NCBI GenBank assembly: GCA_902702965.1
Contig: CACRXP010000088.1
Span: 1,004,902 to 1,068,901 of the forward strand
DNA: 64,000 bases
From: Spirometra erinaceieuropaei
Taxonomy: Eukaryota; Platyhelminthes; Cestoda; Diphyllobothriidea; Diphyllobothriidae
Reading direction: 5' to 3'
The notes below the pieces were generated by a model. The model did no database searches, was not told the origin of the DNA, and was given only the letters and a program-made list of their open reading frames with translations. A program made the position numbers and the translations under genes. How positions within the stretch are numbered: position 1 is the first letter of the stretch; the number at the start of each line of letters is the position of its first letter. Shown piece by piece: positions 1 to 12,742 of this stretch.

Positions 1-720
1 GCGCAGTCATTGACGAGGAACAGTGTAGGGCCAAGTGCAGAGCTTTGGGGAACACCACTCTTAACGGCAACCTCGGCAGATTGTTGGTCACCGACGTGGA
101 CGGCTTGAGAGCAGCCGATTAAAAACCTCCGAATCCACATCAGAAGCTTACCTCGCACTCCTGCACGGCTAAGTTTGTATAGAAGGCGGTGGTGAGGCAC
201 ACTATCGAAGGCCTTTTTAAAGTCGATATAGATGGCATGCACCATATCTCATCTATCAACAGCCCTAGTCCAGTGTTCCAGACAGTAGAGCAGGTTTGTC
301 ACACAGGATCTGCCTTTTCGGAATCCATGCTGAGAATCGAAAAGCAGACGGTTTTGTTCAAGGAACTGCATTAGTTGTTTCTTTATTATCTTCTCCATAA
401 TCTTACAGCAAATGGAGGTGAGGCTGACCGGTCTTTAATTGTTTGCAGAGACCCGACTTCCACCCTTGTATAGCGGCGTAATCCACGCCGACTTCCAGTC
501 GGGTGGCAGATATCCGGTCTCGAAGTATTATGGAAAAGCATTGAGAGTGGCTTAGACAACTTACCGGCGAGTTCCTTCAAAACCTTCGCCGGAATCTCAT
601 CGGGACCTGGTGGTTTGGATTCTTTTAGCCTCAGCAACTCCGTCAGAATAATACCCTTAGTGAACTGGACGGTCTCTGTAATTGGGGTGTCTTCGAAGTA
701 TTGAGGGGCCGAAGGGTTGA
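1..720 (-). mobile_element. LINE reverse transcriptase fragment (decayed)
   Basis: Read on the minus strand, this stretch gives conserved reverse-transcriptase blocks of a non-LTR retrotransposon in pieces: LRLKESKPPGPDEIPAKVLK near 560-640, YIDFKKAFDSVPHH near 190-240, and SGVPQSSALGPTLFLVND near 1-65. An in-frame TGA lies just before the DMVHAIYIDF block and the frame shifts elsewhere, so it is dead. The YADD block would lie beyond the left edge. CR1/Jockey-like by motif style; the exact clade is not resolvable here. Confidence 0.85.
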
Positions 721-2129
721 ATCCTGGTTAAATAACTCCCAGTCTGATGCCAAATTCGATGTCCTGTCCCTCCGTATTTGGCGTGGCGGCTAAACCTAGG
801 CATACTATTTAACTACGGGGAAATAACGCAGGCAAACTCTGTTTCAAACGCTAGTATCAGTTAGGCGGTTGGCCGAGTAATTATCACATTAACATGCAAA
901 ATGGCTGTAAACGATTAACGACTCGAATGCTGGCCATCATGAACATGCCTCATTAAAGACGAAAATCTGCAAGGAAATGGAAACCGTTGGTTTTGCATGT
1001 ATGCGATCGCGTCCTATAAAACTGCACACCCTTGCATACAAAGTTCTTACATCTTATGTCGTCTTTGATGGTGGATCAATTGCAAAATCGGAAATTTAGA
1101 TGAGCAAAAATCATGTGTTAGAGATCGCATTTACTTCTTCTCAACTGACTCCTGAGACGCGTATATTCGCTTGTGCTGGATAGAATTGAGGTAAAGAAGA
1201 TCATGTTTAATAGGTCAGTATAGTTCAGTATATTTTAAGAGTAATAGACAATACCTTTGTTAACCCTAATGTTTTGGTGCAGAGCTTTAAAAGGATAACC
1301 AAGCATCCAGACGACAAATCGAGTTTAGAATTTTACCGACTGAAGAGCTAGTTGCATACCGAGCAACCACCATTAGAAACGCCATGGTACAAAAACATTG
1401 AAGCAAAGTCGACGCGAGTTAAATTATTAACATGAATATACTAAAATCAACCACGGTGACTGACCTCGGGATCGGTCACAGATTGTGTACGTGCTCAAAA
1501 GTTCAATGAGTCCCAATTTTGTCACTCTTCTTTAAAAAGTTAACCTAAAATATCGTCCCTAAGTTGTGAAATATCAAACAAAATTCTGAAACATTTTTAG
1601 ATTAGAAAAGTAATAACATAGACTTGCAATTCTGACTGCATTACAATATAAGCAAAAAAATATTTGAGTCACGCAGGAAAACAGATTTCGAATAAACGTC
1701 TTTTCGGCCGCCTGTAAAAGGCTGCGCACGGTACATATATCAACAACCGTGCAACTAAATTCCTTTCTATGCTCACTTCATAGATAATAGCGATTTTACC
1801 AAAGCTTTACTTGAAGAACAATTCGTTTTACAATATTAGTTTTTTAAAAAATTAAATTAATCTGGACTGCTTTCGAACTTGTGCTTAGGGTTTTTAAAAC
1901 AATTCTATAGCCTGTCCCTGTAGACAATCTGGAGCTCATCTAAGCAATTAATAACTAGCCATAGAGGGCTCAGGTAATGTTGAAATAATGAGAAATATAA
2001 TGTATAGCTAATAAGCGGTATTAGCAAAAGGAAAGCCCTGAAGGTGTATGAACGTGGATCAATTTGAAACCATTATTTACGTATCTCTAAAAACTTTCAT
2101 CTGCTGTGTTTGCCCGCCTGCCACTTTAG
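721..2129. other. Unassigned AT-rich DNA
   Basis: No exon with good splice sites, no RNA gene and no recognisable protein was seen. The 5' exon(s) of the micro-exon gene could lie here or upstream of the window; I could not identify a start codon followed by a signal peptide and a donor. Confidence 0.4.
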
Positions 2130-2162
2130 AAAAGGGAGTTACAACAGACAACAAGAAAAAGG
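2130..2162 (+). CDS. Micro-exon, T type (33 nt)
   Basis: Acceptor ccactttag, donor gtaagat. Phase 1/1; interior codons read KGVTTDNKKK. First exon of the gene that I can recognise. Same size as the 33-nt exons at 3368 and 9057, but Lys-rich. Confidence 0.55.
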
Positions 2163-2803
2163 GTAAGATAAGAAGTTACATAGTTATATTCTTATTTTCT
2201 TGCTTAAACATGTTAGCAGAAGAGGTTTAAAAGAATTTTTATAGTTTTGAATAAAAACAAAATCAACGCTTATCAACCTTGTAATTTAGCATGAATCTCG
2301 TCAAAATTAGAGATCAAATTACACATATTAAGTAGACAGAGAGGTTAGAAACGTTTTGGATTTTGAATAATTTTTTAAGAGGTGAAAGCACTCCGACAGA
2401 GCCGCATACGCAATATTGGAAGGGATCTTCCGGTTTTTGGATAAAAAATAGCATTTTCGATATAAAATGCTCAATTTGCATTTATTTGCAAATTAAATGT
2501 ACTAAAATGAGAAGAAATAAAAAGGTGCAATTCAATAAGGCAGTATAATGAAGAAGGATACTCTAGAAGACGAAGCACTCCGTGGATGTTGATCAAATGA
2601 AAGAAAAGCACTTCAACTTTCTCAGTAGACACATAAGCTCCCTCTGAAAAGCAGTCATTTCCAAGAGTAAGCCAAAGCCTCAAAGAGGCAAATTGTGCTG
2701 GCTCCAAAAGTAAGATATATGCCATTTTTACGGCTGCAGGAAATAGAATTCACAGTAAGGTGTTTATGCATGGGATGCTAACTAAACTTTTGTTTTGCTA
2801 AAG

Positions 2804-2845
2804 TTGATGATGATATGGACGACTACCTTATGGAAGGGGATAAAT
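2804..2845 (+). CDS. Micro-exon, A type (42 nt)
   Basis: Acceptor ttttgctaaag, donor gtgagta. Interior codons DDDMDDYLMEGDK, ending in T so that the next exon (GG) makes Trp. Clear paralogue of the exon at 8502, with similar flanking intron sequence. Confidence 0.75.
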
Positions 2846-2983
2846 GTGAGTATGCGGTCCCTGGTCATAAAATGACACTTAATGTTAATATGCTTAATCA
2901 AACCTCCGTAGCTCTTACCCCTAACTGTTTTAAATTTAAAATACGAATTGCAGGCCAATAAAAACAACGTTTTTCCCCTTCAG

Positions 2984-3031
2984 GGCGCTTCAAAGTTCCG
3001 CTTTCTGAAATTTGGTCTAGAAGTTGTCCAC
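2984..3031 (+). CDS. Micro-exon, W type (48 nt)
   Basis: Acceptor ccccttcag, donor gtaagtg. Junction Trp followed by RFKVPLSEIWSRSCP. Paralogue of 8679-8726 (RFKISPSEIGSMNCS); both are 48 nt and keep the Cys near the end. Confidence 0.75.
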
Positions 3032-3367
3032 GTAAGTGTTTCAGAAAAATATTTATCATAACCGCAATGGCCTTTCAGTTGGCAGAGGTTTGTTTGAGGC
3101 GCACAGAAAGTACGCAATCAGTAATCTGTAATTATGCTTGATAATGACTGGTTTGGTTAGCCGTCTCGTCATATGCCATGCAAAAATCGATATTTGTAAC
3201 CTAATTTGCTTCCAGCTATGGCTGCGTCTTTTTATAGGCGACTCTTGAAGTGTTTTACAATAATCGATTTGTCTTCAAATTGTTGACCATGCCAAAGAGC
3301 GGGAGGTCTAATTACGCACCCTCTACCAGTATTGTACTTCGTGGATATTTATATTTGATTCTTTTAG

Positions 3368-3400
3368 TGAACGCATCTACAACTGACCAGATGAGCACAG
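3368..3400 (+). CDS. Micro-exon, T type (33 nt)
   Basis: Acceptor gattcttttag, donor gtatgcc. Interior codons NASTTDQMST, with an N-A-S sequon. Paralogue of 9057-9089 (NISTTEEPNT), so the A-W-T run here was copied as a block. Confidence 0.75.
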
Positions 3401-4373
3401 GTATGCCTTTAAATGTCATCTTCATAGTTTAAATTTTTATGGGTGTTAGAGTTGTAGAAACATTTCATATCCCAGTAAAAGCAAGTGAGGGGACAAGATA
3501 TAGTTAAAGGCACTTTTACATGAATTTAGCAAAAACGGCCTACCAGACATTAATGCGTAGAAGGCGGTTAACAAATGCTTTCTCAATAATCAAGTAGTAC
3601 GTGCTTGGATATTGTTTACGAAGGACTAATTCAATCAAAAAATAATGAAGGAAAGTGACGCGTACGAGTGTGAGTGCGTCTTAAGTCTCGAGCCTTGCGA
3701 AATACTTCTTCAAATGTTGAATTAAAAAGACAATACGTCACAGGTGCGCTGGAATTTAAACATACCATATCTGTCAGTTAAATTACTCCTACATTTGATC
3801 TAACATTGCAGCAATAGAGTCAGAAATGATCATTTATAATGCCGTCAAATTTTTTTGAAAGTTGATGTAGAACCACATAATTTATGCTACTGGTCAAATT
3901 ATATTATAGAGTCATTAAAGGTCTAAACTGGCAAGTAAACAAGATAGAAAGGCCATATTGTGTTCATTTTGTAGCGATTGTCACCGTCAACTTACACGAT
4001 GACGTTAATCGGTTGGGCATCACTTAAAAATCGATTGCCCGAAATGTCGACGAACGTTACTAGGGATGCCAGTGACGGATATTGACCAAGACGAGATTCT
4101 GGCGTTGCGTTCGATGGACGGAGGGATTGGATGACAATCGAGGTTGTGGAATGCTCCGATGGATAGGTACAGCACCAGACGACTGACCGACTCTGACAAT
4201 AGTTAAGGTCTGGGAATGGGTGCAAGGACTGAGGTCTAGGACTCAGCACATTTTCCTCACTACGAACATTCTGAAGTTCTTGTAGCTATCACAGTGTGCC
4301 AAAAGTCGTGGTTTGAAATGTTGTCAAATAACAGGATAATTGGAACTCGCAGGGCACCTACTGTATGTTTGCA

Positions 4374-4735
4374 TGGGGCGGTCGACTAGTGGTTCGAGGG
4401 TCAGGCAGTAATAGTTCCTTCATAATGCGGGCTCTATGGCACTTCCCGGCCTATAGGTGGTTCCTATAACGCCAGCCGTCGCACATGTTGTTGTTGTTGA
4501 TTAAAATCCTGGTCAAATGTTTGTTCCGGACCAGAGGGTATGATGGTACTCCTAAGTACGGAGCCGTCCATTTCAGCCTCCTACGCTCTCCCAGCCTGCG
4601 TTCTATTGACTATATCTCTACACCGGACCCAGGTCAGGATGGGGAAGTGATGCGATAGGTGCTGCAAGACTCCACGTTAACTATCAAAGAAGTCACGCAA
4701 GGTCACTGCGTTTGCTTTGGGGTTCACGGTAGACG
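4374..4735 (+). repeat. Dispersed repeat, copy 1
   Basis: Carries the signature gattaaaatcctggtcaa at about 4499, then a ggaccagaggg segment and a ccggacccagg block. The same order recurs at 32.6, 33.9 and 44.2 kb. It lies in the large intron between exons 3368 and 7256. No coding capacity; the class is unknown, perhaps a long SINE or a MITE. Confidence 0.6.
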
Positions 4736-4739
4736 TGGT

Positions 4740-5012
4740 CTATCACGCAGTTTGAACTGTTGCATGAAAACTACAGTAGGTGGGCTTACTCAGGAAATTT
4801 CAACGGCAATTCCGAAATGCGTTATCGTTTCTAAAAGATTAATCAAGTATGCTGTAAAAATAGTCGGCCTGCAATATAATTCTATAGTATTTAAGTTACC
4901 TTAGGATGTCGGCTTTCAAATAAACGGCTTTCCGGCTGCATGCAAAATGATAACGCTTTTCGGAAATTTAGTTGACATATCGTAAGTTAGCTCACCTACT
5001 CTAATAAGTGAA
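4740..5012. repeat. Foldback pair of a dispersed repeat
   Basis: Bases about 4740-4900 on the minus strand and about 4912-5012 on the plus strand both match a repeat with the core acgcatttcggaa ... cacctactgta, also seen at 15968, 25636 and 44470. The two copies sit head to head here. Confidence 0.5.
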
Positions 5013-5355
5013 ATGCACCCATGAAAAGCAGTGGCGTAAGGGCAACCAAATGAGTCGTTGGGCGGGAGTTTCTGGGCAACAATTAACGAGAATATCAGGA
5101 GTTTGTTGCTCGTCGCTTATTAAAAATTGCAGCGGATACAGTCGTTAGGCTGAAGGTAACGTCACCTGATCAGATCAGTGGCAATGTGTAGTACTCTGCA
5201 ACGAATAATAATTTAATTGTTCCTGGCCGCCTAAACGATTGACGACATTGCCCGCAGGGTGATCTGACTATATGCAACTGCCAATCATGTAAATATACAG
5301 CTTAATTATGTGGGGAGATTTATTCTTGTACGAAGCTACCTCTGGTGTTTTACAG

Positions 5356-5415
5356 ATCATGCGGAATGTTCGGACACACATGAGATTTCTTCCTATTCAT
5401 CTTCCGCTCTTTACG
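5356..5415 (+). pseudogene. Probable dead T-type exon
   Basis: Strong acceptor (ggtgttttacag) followed by 60 nt that read open in phase 1 (HAECSDTHEISSYSSSALY) and stop exactly where 7256 and 8369 have their donor. Here the donor reads ggggtagc instead of ggtgcgta or ggtacgta, so splicing is probably lost. It could still use a shifted donor, but that would break the frame. Confidence 0.45.
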
Positions 5416-5419
5416 GGGT

Positions 5420-7255
5420 AGCATGTCGGTGGAAACGAGACATTTCAGCGAAACAGTCGGCGTGTGAATTTACTGTCGCCCGACGTTTTAAAGTGTGTTT
5501 TCAATCGGAAAAGTTTGGGGATGGAGTTGTGGTACTTATTGTCTGAAGTTGTTTTGTTAACACTGTTCAGTTACGCCAGGATGCCCAATTTTAAATGCGT
5601 TTTTTAGTCGACTATGCAAAATAATTCCACTACAAAATTATTTCTAATATTGCACATATTGTTTCCCACTAATTATCGATGCTTTCATAGATTTAAATAC
5701 ATTTTTGGGAAAATGTTCTAAAGATTATTTCTTGGGCTTATTTTATACGATCCCGCCTATAGTTTATTTTTGTACCGAGAAAAAAAGGCTTCTTTCGGTT
5801 TTCGAAAGTCTGAACTTGCGTGCTATTTAAAACCGTGAACCATGAATTAAATCCCCTTATCCCTTTACTTGTTAACGCCACTTATACGATATACAACATA
5901 TGCCGCATCTATTTAAAAGGTTCATAAAATCGTATGTGGCAACTTCTCGATGGCTTATAAGAGCTCGTCCTTACCGAATAATGAAAACTACCGACACTGG
6001 GACGTAACCCCTTAAAGGAGAATGTGACCGAGGATAAGACTCGGAAATTATTTAAAATATAAAAGTTTTTAAAACGCTAAAGACACCGTTTCTTCCAACA
6101 GCAGGTTTTTAAAAGACATGATTTTTCCTTCAAATAGCTTTTAACAAGACCAATATTGCACTTTGTTCCTATCGGAAACATTTAATTTCAGTAGAAGATA
6201 CTGTTATCCAAATTTTTCCATTTTTGCCAAACGCGGTTTTGCCGGCAGCCAAAGAGAGAGATGCATTTAAACGTTGCCGTCCTGGCTTGACTGAGATATG
6301 TTACAATTATTATGCACAGTACTCGAAAAGACATCATCTAATTAGTCCTTACAAAACAAAAATGCTTTTTTGTATTTTCCGTTATAATTTTGTGTGAGTA
6401 AGCGAGTGAGGAGAGAACGAGAAACGTGCAAAAGACGAAGAAGAGGAATGAGGAGGTGCAAGGGGAGAAGGAACACTAGCGGCAACATATCTGGCAATTA
6501 AATGACAGCAGGAAACGCCAGCAAGCGAGGTTTGGCACTTCAACTAGATAAGAAGTCTTCAATCAAGGAAGTGGTTGAGCCAAAAATTACATTATCTAAA
6601 TAGATCCGTAGCATAAAATGACCTCTGACGAATGGATTGATAAGTTCAGTGGCCTATACGATGGCAAATATTGACCAGATGACCCGTGGAAAGAGTACAA
6701 TGTTTTAGGTGGACTGCCACGGCAGATGTAGTGTAACTAAGCATACACAATTTTGCACTCTTCTCCAATGCTGCCAGTCTTTTGTCATTATGGCGATTGA
6801 GCCAAGGTGTTTGAAAAGGATACACGCAGTAAGCGTGTGGGCAGTTTACGGGTGTTGACGATCTGTAGTGAAATATTGAAATCTCCCATTCAGAAGACGC
6901 TATTGCTAAATGGGAGTTTTTAATTGATGCATTGGAACAACAGATGACATTAAGAAATTAGATATAAATCATGCGGTTTTCAACATAATGACAAAAAATT
7001 GCAAACAAAATAATAAGATCACGGGTAAGGGACGCTTATCCATCGTTAACGCCTACTTTTGAATGAAAAGCACGCACTTAGGCCACAACAGTCAAATTCG
7101 GCGTGTGACTACTCTTAGTACAATCAGCAACCCCCGCGTAGTCAGGGCAGTCTACGCGTGTTAACCAACTTGAGGGGAATATTCCAAATATTTTATGTCA
7201 GAAATCAATACACACTTGGTAACACTGGGTAACTATCCCCCTTTTTCTCTGACAG
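5420..7255. other. Intron sequence with duplicated blocks
   Basis: No exon with both splice sites was seen. Blocks at 6715-6800 and 6870-7200 have diverged paralogues at 7503-7600 and 8010-8340, so this is part of a local segmental duplication. Confidence 0.5.
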
Positions 7256-7297
7256 ATGACCCTTGGACAACAGTTGTGAATGCTTCAACCGAATACG
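7256..7297 (+). CDS. Micro-exon, T type (42 nt)
   Basis: Acceptor ttctctgacag, donor gtgcgta. Interior codons DPWTTVVNASTEY with an N-A-S sequon. Paralogue of 8369-8410, which keeps the ending ASTEY. Confidence 0.7.
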
Positions 7298-7763
7298 GTG
7301 CGTAGTGTACTGCCGATCTTATATAATGCGAACCATTAGAAGGCCATATTGTGAACGTCACACTGACTGAAATTTATTTAGCACGGTCTTGACGGCTGTG
7401 ATTGTAAATGGCATTACTTAGGTAGAGAGCGCGACATCTTCAGTCGGCGATCCTTTGACGGTGACAGTGTGGTGTTATGGGAGTAGTACTCTGCACATAA
7501 ACTTAGGCTTAATGCTGTCACGGCAAATGCGGTGTAGCTAGTCATTCAGACGGTTACAGTCTCCTCAACTGCAACTACTTAATTTCCGTTATGGCGGGCG
7601 AGTCAATTTGCTTCAAAAGAACACCAATAGAGAGCATATTGGTGTTATAAGAAACAGGCATATGGATACACTAACTTGGCACTCTCTGTGCCCCATAAGT
7701 GAACAAGTTGTGAAATTCCAGAAACTACTTTTAAATCACGCCTACCAATTGATTGATCAACAG

Positions 7764-7811
7764 ATGTAGGCTATGGAATAAGCGTGGACGACGATCCTTA
7801 TTTGGAAGGAT
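7764..7811 (+). CDS. Micro-exon, A type (48 nt)
   Basis: Acceptor tgatcaacag (weak pyrimidine tract), donor gtacgta. Interior codons VGYGISVDDDPYLEG, ending in T. The next recognisable exon (8369) begins GG, which restores the Trp junction even though no separate W exon was found. Confidence 0.6.
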
Positions 7812-8368
7812 GTACGTATGCCTAAGAAACTGAATAAGCGTATTGTTAGCATTCTGAAGTGGAACTGACGTTACGTTTTTTTAGATATCGATACAGTGAG
7901 GCCAAAATATGGGTGGCCGCACAACTGTGGATAAGCGATCTTCTGACCGTCATTTTGTTGACTGTATATTAAAATATTTTGGGGCAAAAATACGTTCTCT
8001 ATGAAGGATTTCACGTTGAAATCTACCATGTAGAAAAGGCAGTGGCTGAACGGCAGTTTATTGAGGATGCATTCGGACAGCCGATGGTATTAAATAATAG
8101 GACGTAGCATATATGAATTTCAGTGGGTAACCAACGCTGAAGAAAAATAATGATTGTACGACGATTACTTTTCAGAAAAAATGTAGGCAATTAGGATTCA
8201 GCAGCCAAAGTCAGCGTATGAATACGCTTGGTGCATTTCAGAAACTCCGGGTTGACAGGGTAGACTACAAGTGTCGCTGGATTGGAGGGAAATATTTCAA
8301 ATATTTGTATTATCGGGAATCGATTCACACTTACATAGTAGCTAGCTTATATTCATGTATTCTCACAG

Positions 8369-8410
8369 GGGGCTCTCGAACGACAGCTGAGGATGCTTCA
8401 ACGGAATATG
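8369..8410 (+). CDS. Micro-exon, T type (42 nt)
   Basis: Acceptor gtattctcacag, donor gtacgta. Interior codons GSRTTAEDASTEY; the junction with 7811 reads TGG. Confidence 0.7.
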
Positions 8411-8501
8411 GTACGTACTGCACTACCGGTCCCATTTAACGTGAACAATTAGGAGACCATCTTGTAGACAGCGCGTTAATTGACATTCTGCTTTGTTAAA
8501 G

Positions 8502-8540
8502 ATGACGATATAGATGACTACCTCAAGGATGAAGACATGT
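8502..8540 (+). CDS. Micro-exon, A type (39 nt)
   Basis: Acceptor gctttgttaaag, donor gtaagta. Interior codons DDIDDYLKDEDM, ending in T. One codon shorter than its paralogue at 2804. Confidence 0.75.
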
Positions 8541-8678
8541 GTAAGTAGCGAGTCCCTGGTCGAAAATTGGCATTCGGTGTTCGACTATTTATTTAAATCT
8601 TGGCTTTACCCCTGCCAGAAAACTTTGTCGTAAAGTAATTAAACTATTCCTTTGAAGCATCAGCTTTTTTTCCGTTAG

Positions 8679-8726
8679 GGCGTTTTAAAATCTCGCCGTC
8701 TGAAATCGGCTCAATGAATTGTTCAC
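8679..8726 (+). CDS. Micro-exon, W type (48 nt)
   Basis: Acceptor tttccgttag, donor gtacgtg. Junction Trp then RFKISPSEIGSMNCS. Paralogue of 2984. Confidence 0.75.
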
Positions 8727-9056
8727 GTACGTGCCTCATTTATTACAGACCTCCTTGATGCTCGTAAAACTTGTGTTAAAATAAAGATAAATTAGAGAAA
8801 AATTATAATTCTTTATGTGGACGGCCATGCAGACGGAGGCACAAGAGCAAATCAATCAGACGTTTAGAATTCTGTTGTTTTGCGTCGTTGAACACCTTTA
8901 CAGCGGCAACATTCACCCCGCGCATGGTAACAGTTTCTGCTGTCCAAATTAACTAGATGGCAATTAGTAAATGAACCGCGAGGAGTGAGCTAGGGGAATA
9001 TTGACGCATCCTACACCACGTCTATACTAAGAGGATAATTGCATTTGATCTTTCAG

Positions 9057-9089
9057 TGAACATATCTACGACTGAGGAACCGAACACAG
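9057..9089 (+). CDS. Micro-exon, T type (33 nt), GC donor
   Basis: Acceptor gatctttcag; the donor is gcaagac, a GC-AG intron of the usual GCAAG form. Interior codons NISTTEEPNT with an N-I-S sequon. Paralogue of 3368, whose donor is GT. Confidence 0.7.
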
Positions 9090-12000
9090 GCAAGACATTT
9101 AATATTGATTGTTTTTTTGAACTTTTGAGATTTTTTTAAAATACTTCCTAAAATGCATTTTCTCCTTAAAGGGGAGATGAATGAACAGGCTAGATTTCAA
9201 GACGGCTACCGTTGTAGATTGAGTCAGATAACAAATCCCATTAATAGGTAGTAGGACGATTTCGAAAACCGCACGGTATTTGTGACGTGTAAACTTATGA
9301 TTAATTAACGTGGATTTCCTAACAATTTTTCAAAATTTTCCTTCCTTCTTTTTGAATTGAAATGCTGGTTAGCATTTTTTTCAATATTTGTTCCGGATGT
9401 CAAGGCAGTCCTGGAAATCGATGTGTGTACTTCCTGCTCACTCGACTTCATCATATTCAATCGAATAAAAGGGTTCCTGAAAGTGACAGGAAGGCCTGTC
9501 ATGTCCCTCATTTTATGACATTTGCCGACATCCTTCTTATTTTCTTCTTTAGTTACACAGACACCCGTAGGTAAGATATGCAATATTTTCTTCCCGTTTA
9601 CGAGAAGTGAGTTTTTACCTTGTAACTTTGCTTTAAAATGACTGTGGTCTTCTGTCGTTTGCGCCCTCGAAATAATTATTAGCACACTAAAATCGCATAA
9701 ACTTTGGGTTGGCAAAGGGCTCTGAAAATCAAAAAGATCACTTCATGCACGATTTGTGTGAATTGCTAACGTATAGACTCGTACACTATGATCATTTATA
9801 TCTGATCAGTTAAACTGGTCATCGGCTGAACTAATTTGGCTGTTAACTGGATGGTCGTCGTGATGAAACGAGCTGCGCTGCTGGTACGCCTATACGTATA
9901 ATGTACCGACTTGCCAGTGCAGTTTTTTGTCCATTGTGTATATGGATATAGGCGCTGGATACCGGCTGAAAGGCACTATCTGCAGATTAATTTTCAAGCC
10001 TAAGGCTAGGTTACCCCCTGTGGAAATGTTAGGCACAATTTACCGCGTTATCTACGTAAATTGTCAGGTTAAATACTGCGGCCTGACCAATAACGACTAA
10101 AAGGCAGATGCATGAACGCACATTAGCCGTAAAACAAAAAGATAAACGCTTACACATCGCTATGCACAGTCTGGAATTACCATCGATCTGACTTTGACGG
10201 CGCTTAAATGATCGGCTGGGTGGAAGACAGGCAAATAATCGAAGTCTGTCAAACAGACGACAACTCCATCAACCGCAGCGACGGTCAACCGGTGACATAC
10301 GAGGCCATCAGACACCACTTAAGTGTCAGAGAAGACTCAATGCAGATAACGAATGATAACCCTCTCGGGGGTGAACGAGAAGGACCCATTTTTTGTGGGG
10401 TTCTCATAGTTCCCACCTCCGATAATGCGCTCGATTATGCGTATGAAACGTCAGAAGAATAAATCATCATCCCAGAGCTCGCCTTACCATCTCCTTTTTC
10501 AATATTTATTCATATAAATCAAGGCGATGCTTACGGAGAAATCTGACTGCGCAGATGTGCCAAAGTAGTGTTTTTGCAAATAATTCGGGAGAATCCTGTC
10601 AATGTATCTCCTGAGTTAAAGCAGAACCACACAGACATTCATGCGATCCTTAAACCAAAAATCTTTGCTTTTGAGAAAGTAAGAGATGCGCAGGGTGTAA
10701 GGGGCCTAACGAAAACATGGCTGGGTTACGATTCCGCAACGCCAATCCTGCTATAAAAAAGAAATAAAAATTGTGCGTTAGAAGTGTTTCCGACATGTTT
10801 ATCAAAAACGGCTTGAAGCACAAAGAATAGAACACGGAGAGAGTGAATATAACCAAAGCGTGTACTTCATTTGCGCTTTTATAGTCAACTATTCTCTGCC
10901 AGTGATGAACGCCCTTCAAATTAGTTATGACTGCTGAGATTTATCAAGGTTCGATGAAAATTTTACTACGACTTTATGAGATCTAACGATGATACAATAT
11001 CGTGGTGCAATATGGAAATTTAAAAAAATTTACTTGAGAGCTCCTTCTCGTTGTTCAAGAGCTTCATGCCCTTCGCTGCGCATATAGTTACGTGACCACC
11101 GAAATGTTATTCACATATACTGTAAACCGGTTTATGTCGTCGTGGTTAACGTAGTAATCATACATTTAATCGGATCATTTTCCGGGAGAGCCTTAAGTTT
11201 GACCAGAGGGAAGTACGCAACAGCTTAGTTCCGTTAAGTGAAAAGTTGAACTGTGTTCAGTAAAGATGACCTTGTGTCCGCATAAGCCATTTGCACAGGC
11301 GTTAAGGCTTTCCTGGTCAATGACGAACCCAGTATGAGTGCTCAAACCCCCACATGCCTCGTCGCGTTACGGCGACGAACCAAAACCTAGCTAGCTACCA
11401 GACACCTTCAACACCCCGATCCGACTCCTGAGCTCTGAACGTCCTTATCTCTGTCGCCATCCATGCGTGCTTTTATTGACTCTTTAGCGATATCTTCTGT
11501 AAGGAAATACAGTATTAGCTTTTCAATGACTGCCACAGTAGACAGTTATTATTGGCATCCCACCCTCCTAGTCGTCCACTCGGAAAGAGTCACTGCTTAT
11601 GTAACGCTTATAATACCTACTTTGCATAAAGGAGTAAAGTTTTTGACAAACAGTCCGGAATTGTACTTGCCCCCAATATTTCCCGTTCGTGCGCAATTTA
11701 TATCTAATGTTCAAAAAATACGTGGACGTATCTAGACTATGGTGTGCGTATCTTAGACGGCGCACGGAGCGCTTCATTATAAATTGTGCGGGGGTTAAAA
11801 ACTGCTTCCTTATTGTAACTTTTCCATTAACCGAATTGTTCCATTTCCTCGACGGCAAAGTTCGAAGAAGAAGGGGCCTTCCACAAGATAGGTGCATTCC
11901 CTACTTTATCAGGAACTTTACAGTACAGAGCATACAACTGCACATTACTTAATTAATGTGATTTTTAAAAGTGTGTTTCATACTAGTGGTTTTGAGACCG

Positions 12001-12703
12001 CACCATCAGTAATCGTTATGCTAAGATCGTTGTTCTCAAATATCGTCCTTACCCGTTTTATTCTTACAAACCCACCTTACCCACACCAACAGCTACACGC
12101 ACGATGTCCCTTGTTCTTAACAACTTTACTCCCAAATATACAAATTATGCTGTTGATTTTAAGCTTTTAGGGGAGTGAACGATGCAAAGCTTAGCATTGT
12201 TCCATGAGCTCGTGACAGTCACGATTCCGACAATAAGTAGCAGACCTCCCAAGATGTCGGGGCTCAAATATGTACAGCGTAAAACAGTATGACCCCAAGA
12301 AAGCCACTACTCAGCTAATAAGTAGCACATCCCTAATACTGGGGGATAATTTGTTATGTTGATGTCAGAATGAACGTGGAATATGCTTTTGTTTTTTCTG
12401 GAACGCCTTATTCAATTATTGCTCAGGGTGAACTTGACACTTGAAAATATCGGTGTTCGTATTTAGTTAGATTTAAATCGAATTTAAGTCACGGTCCAGC
12501 ATACAGAATTATCAGTAGTCCTGAATTGACGTAAACGAAAAATCCATGAAATATGTTTGAACTATAATCGTCCACAATTTCAGTCAGTTGATTTCGCATT
12601 AATATTCAGAGCAGAAAATATGATTAGAAAGGCATAGATTTGACCTAATTTTGAAACACCTGCCATTTTAACATGAAACATATTTGTATTGTTATAACTT
12701 CAG
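9090..12703 (+). other. Long intron without recognised content
   Basis: Intron between exons 9057 and 12704. Open stretches such as 10208-10462 (84 codons) have no splice partners or family I recognise. A short atgacc segment near 11266 vaguely recalls an A exon but lacks a donor. Confidence 0.4.
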
Positions 12704-12742
12704 AAGACGAAAATGATACGTTGGATTTCGACAGACACGACT
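12704..12742 (+). CDS. Micro-exon, A type (39 nt)
   Basis: Acceptor gttataacttcag, donor gtgagtt. Interior codons DENDTLDFDRHD, with an N-D-T sequon, ending in T. No W exon was found after it; the next exon starts AT, giving Tyr at the junction. Confidence 0.7.

Noticed and set aside
6881..6945. Exon-like pair EDAIAKWEFLIDALEQQ / KAVAERQFIEDAFGQP at 6.9 and 8.05 kb
   Set aside because: Both follow plausible acceptors and align with each other, but neither has a GT donor in a symmetric position; probably duplicated intron or dead exons.
10208..10462. 84-codon ORF as an independent gene
   Set aside because: No recognised domain, no promoter or splice context; length is not exceptional for 64 kb.
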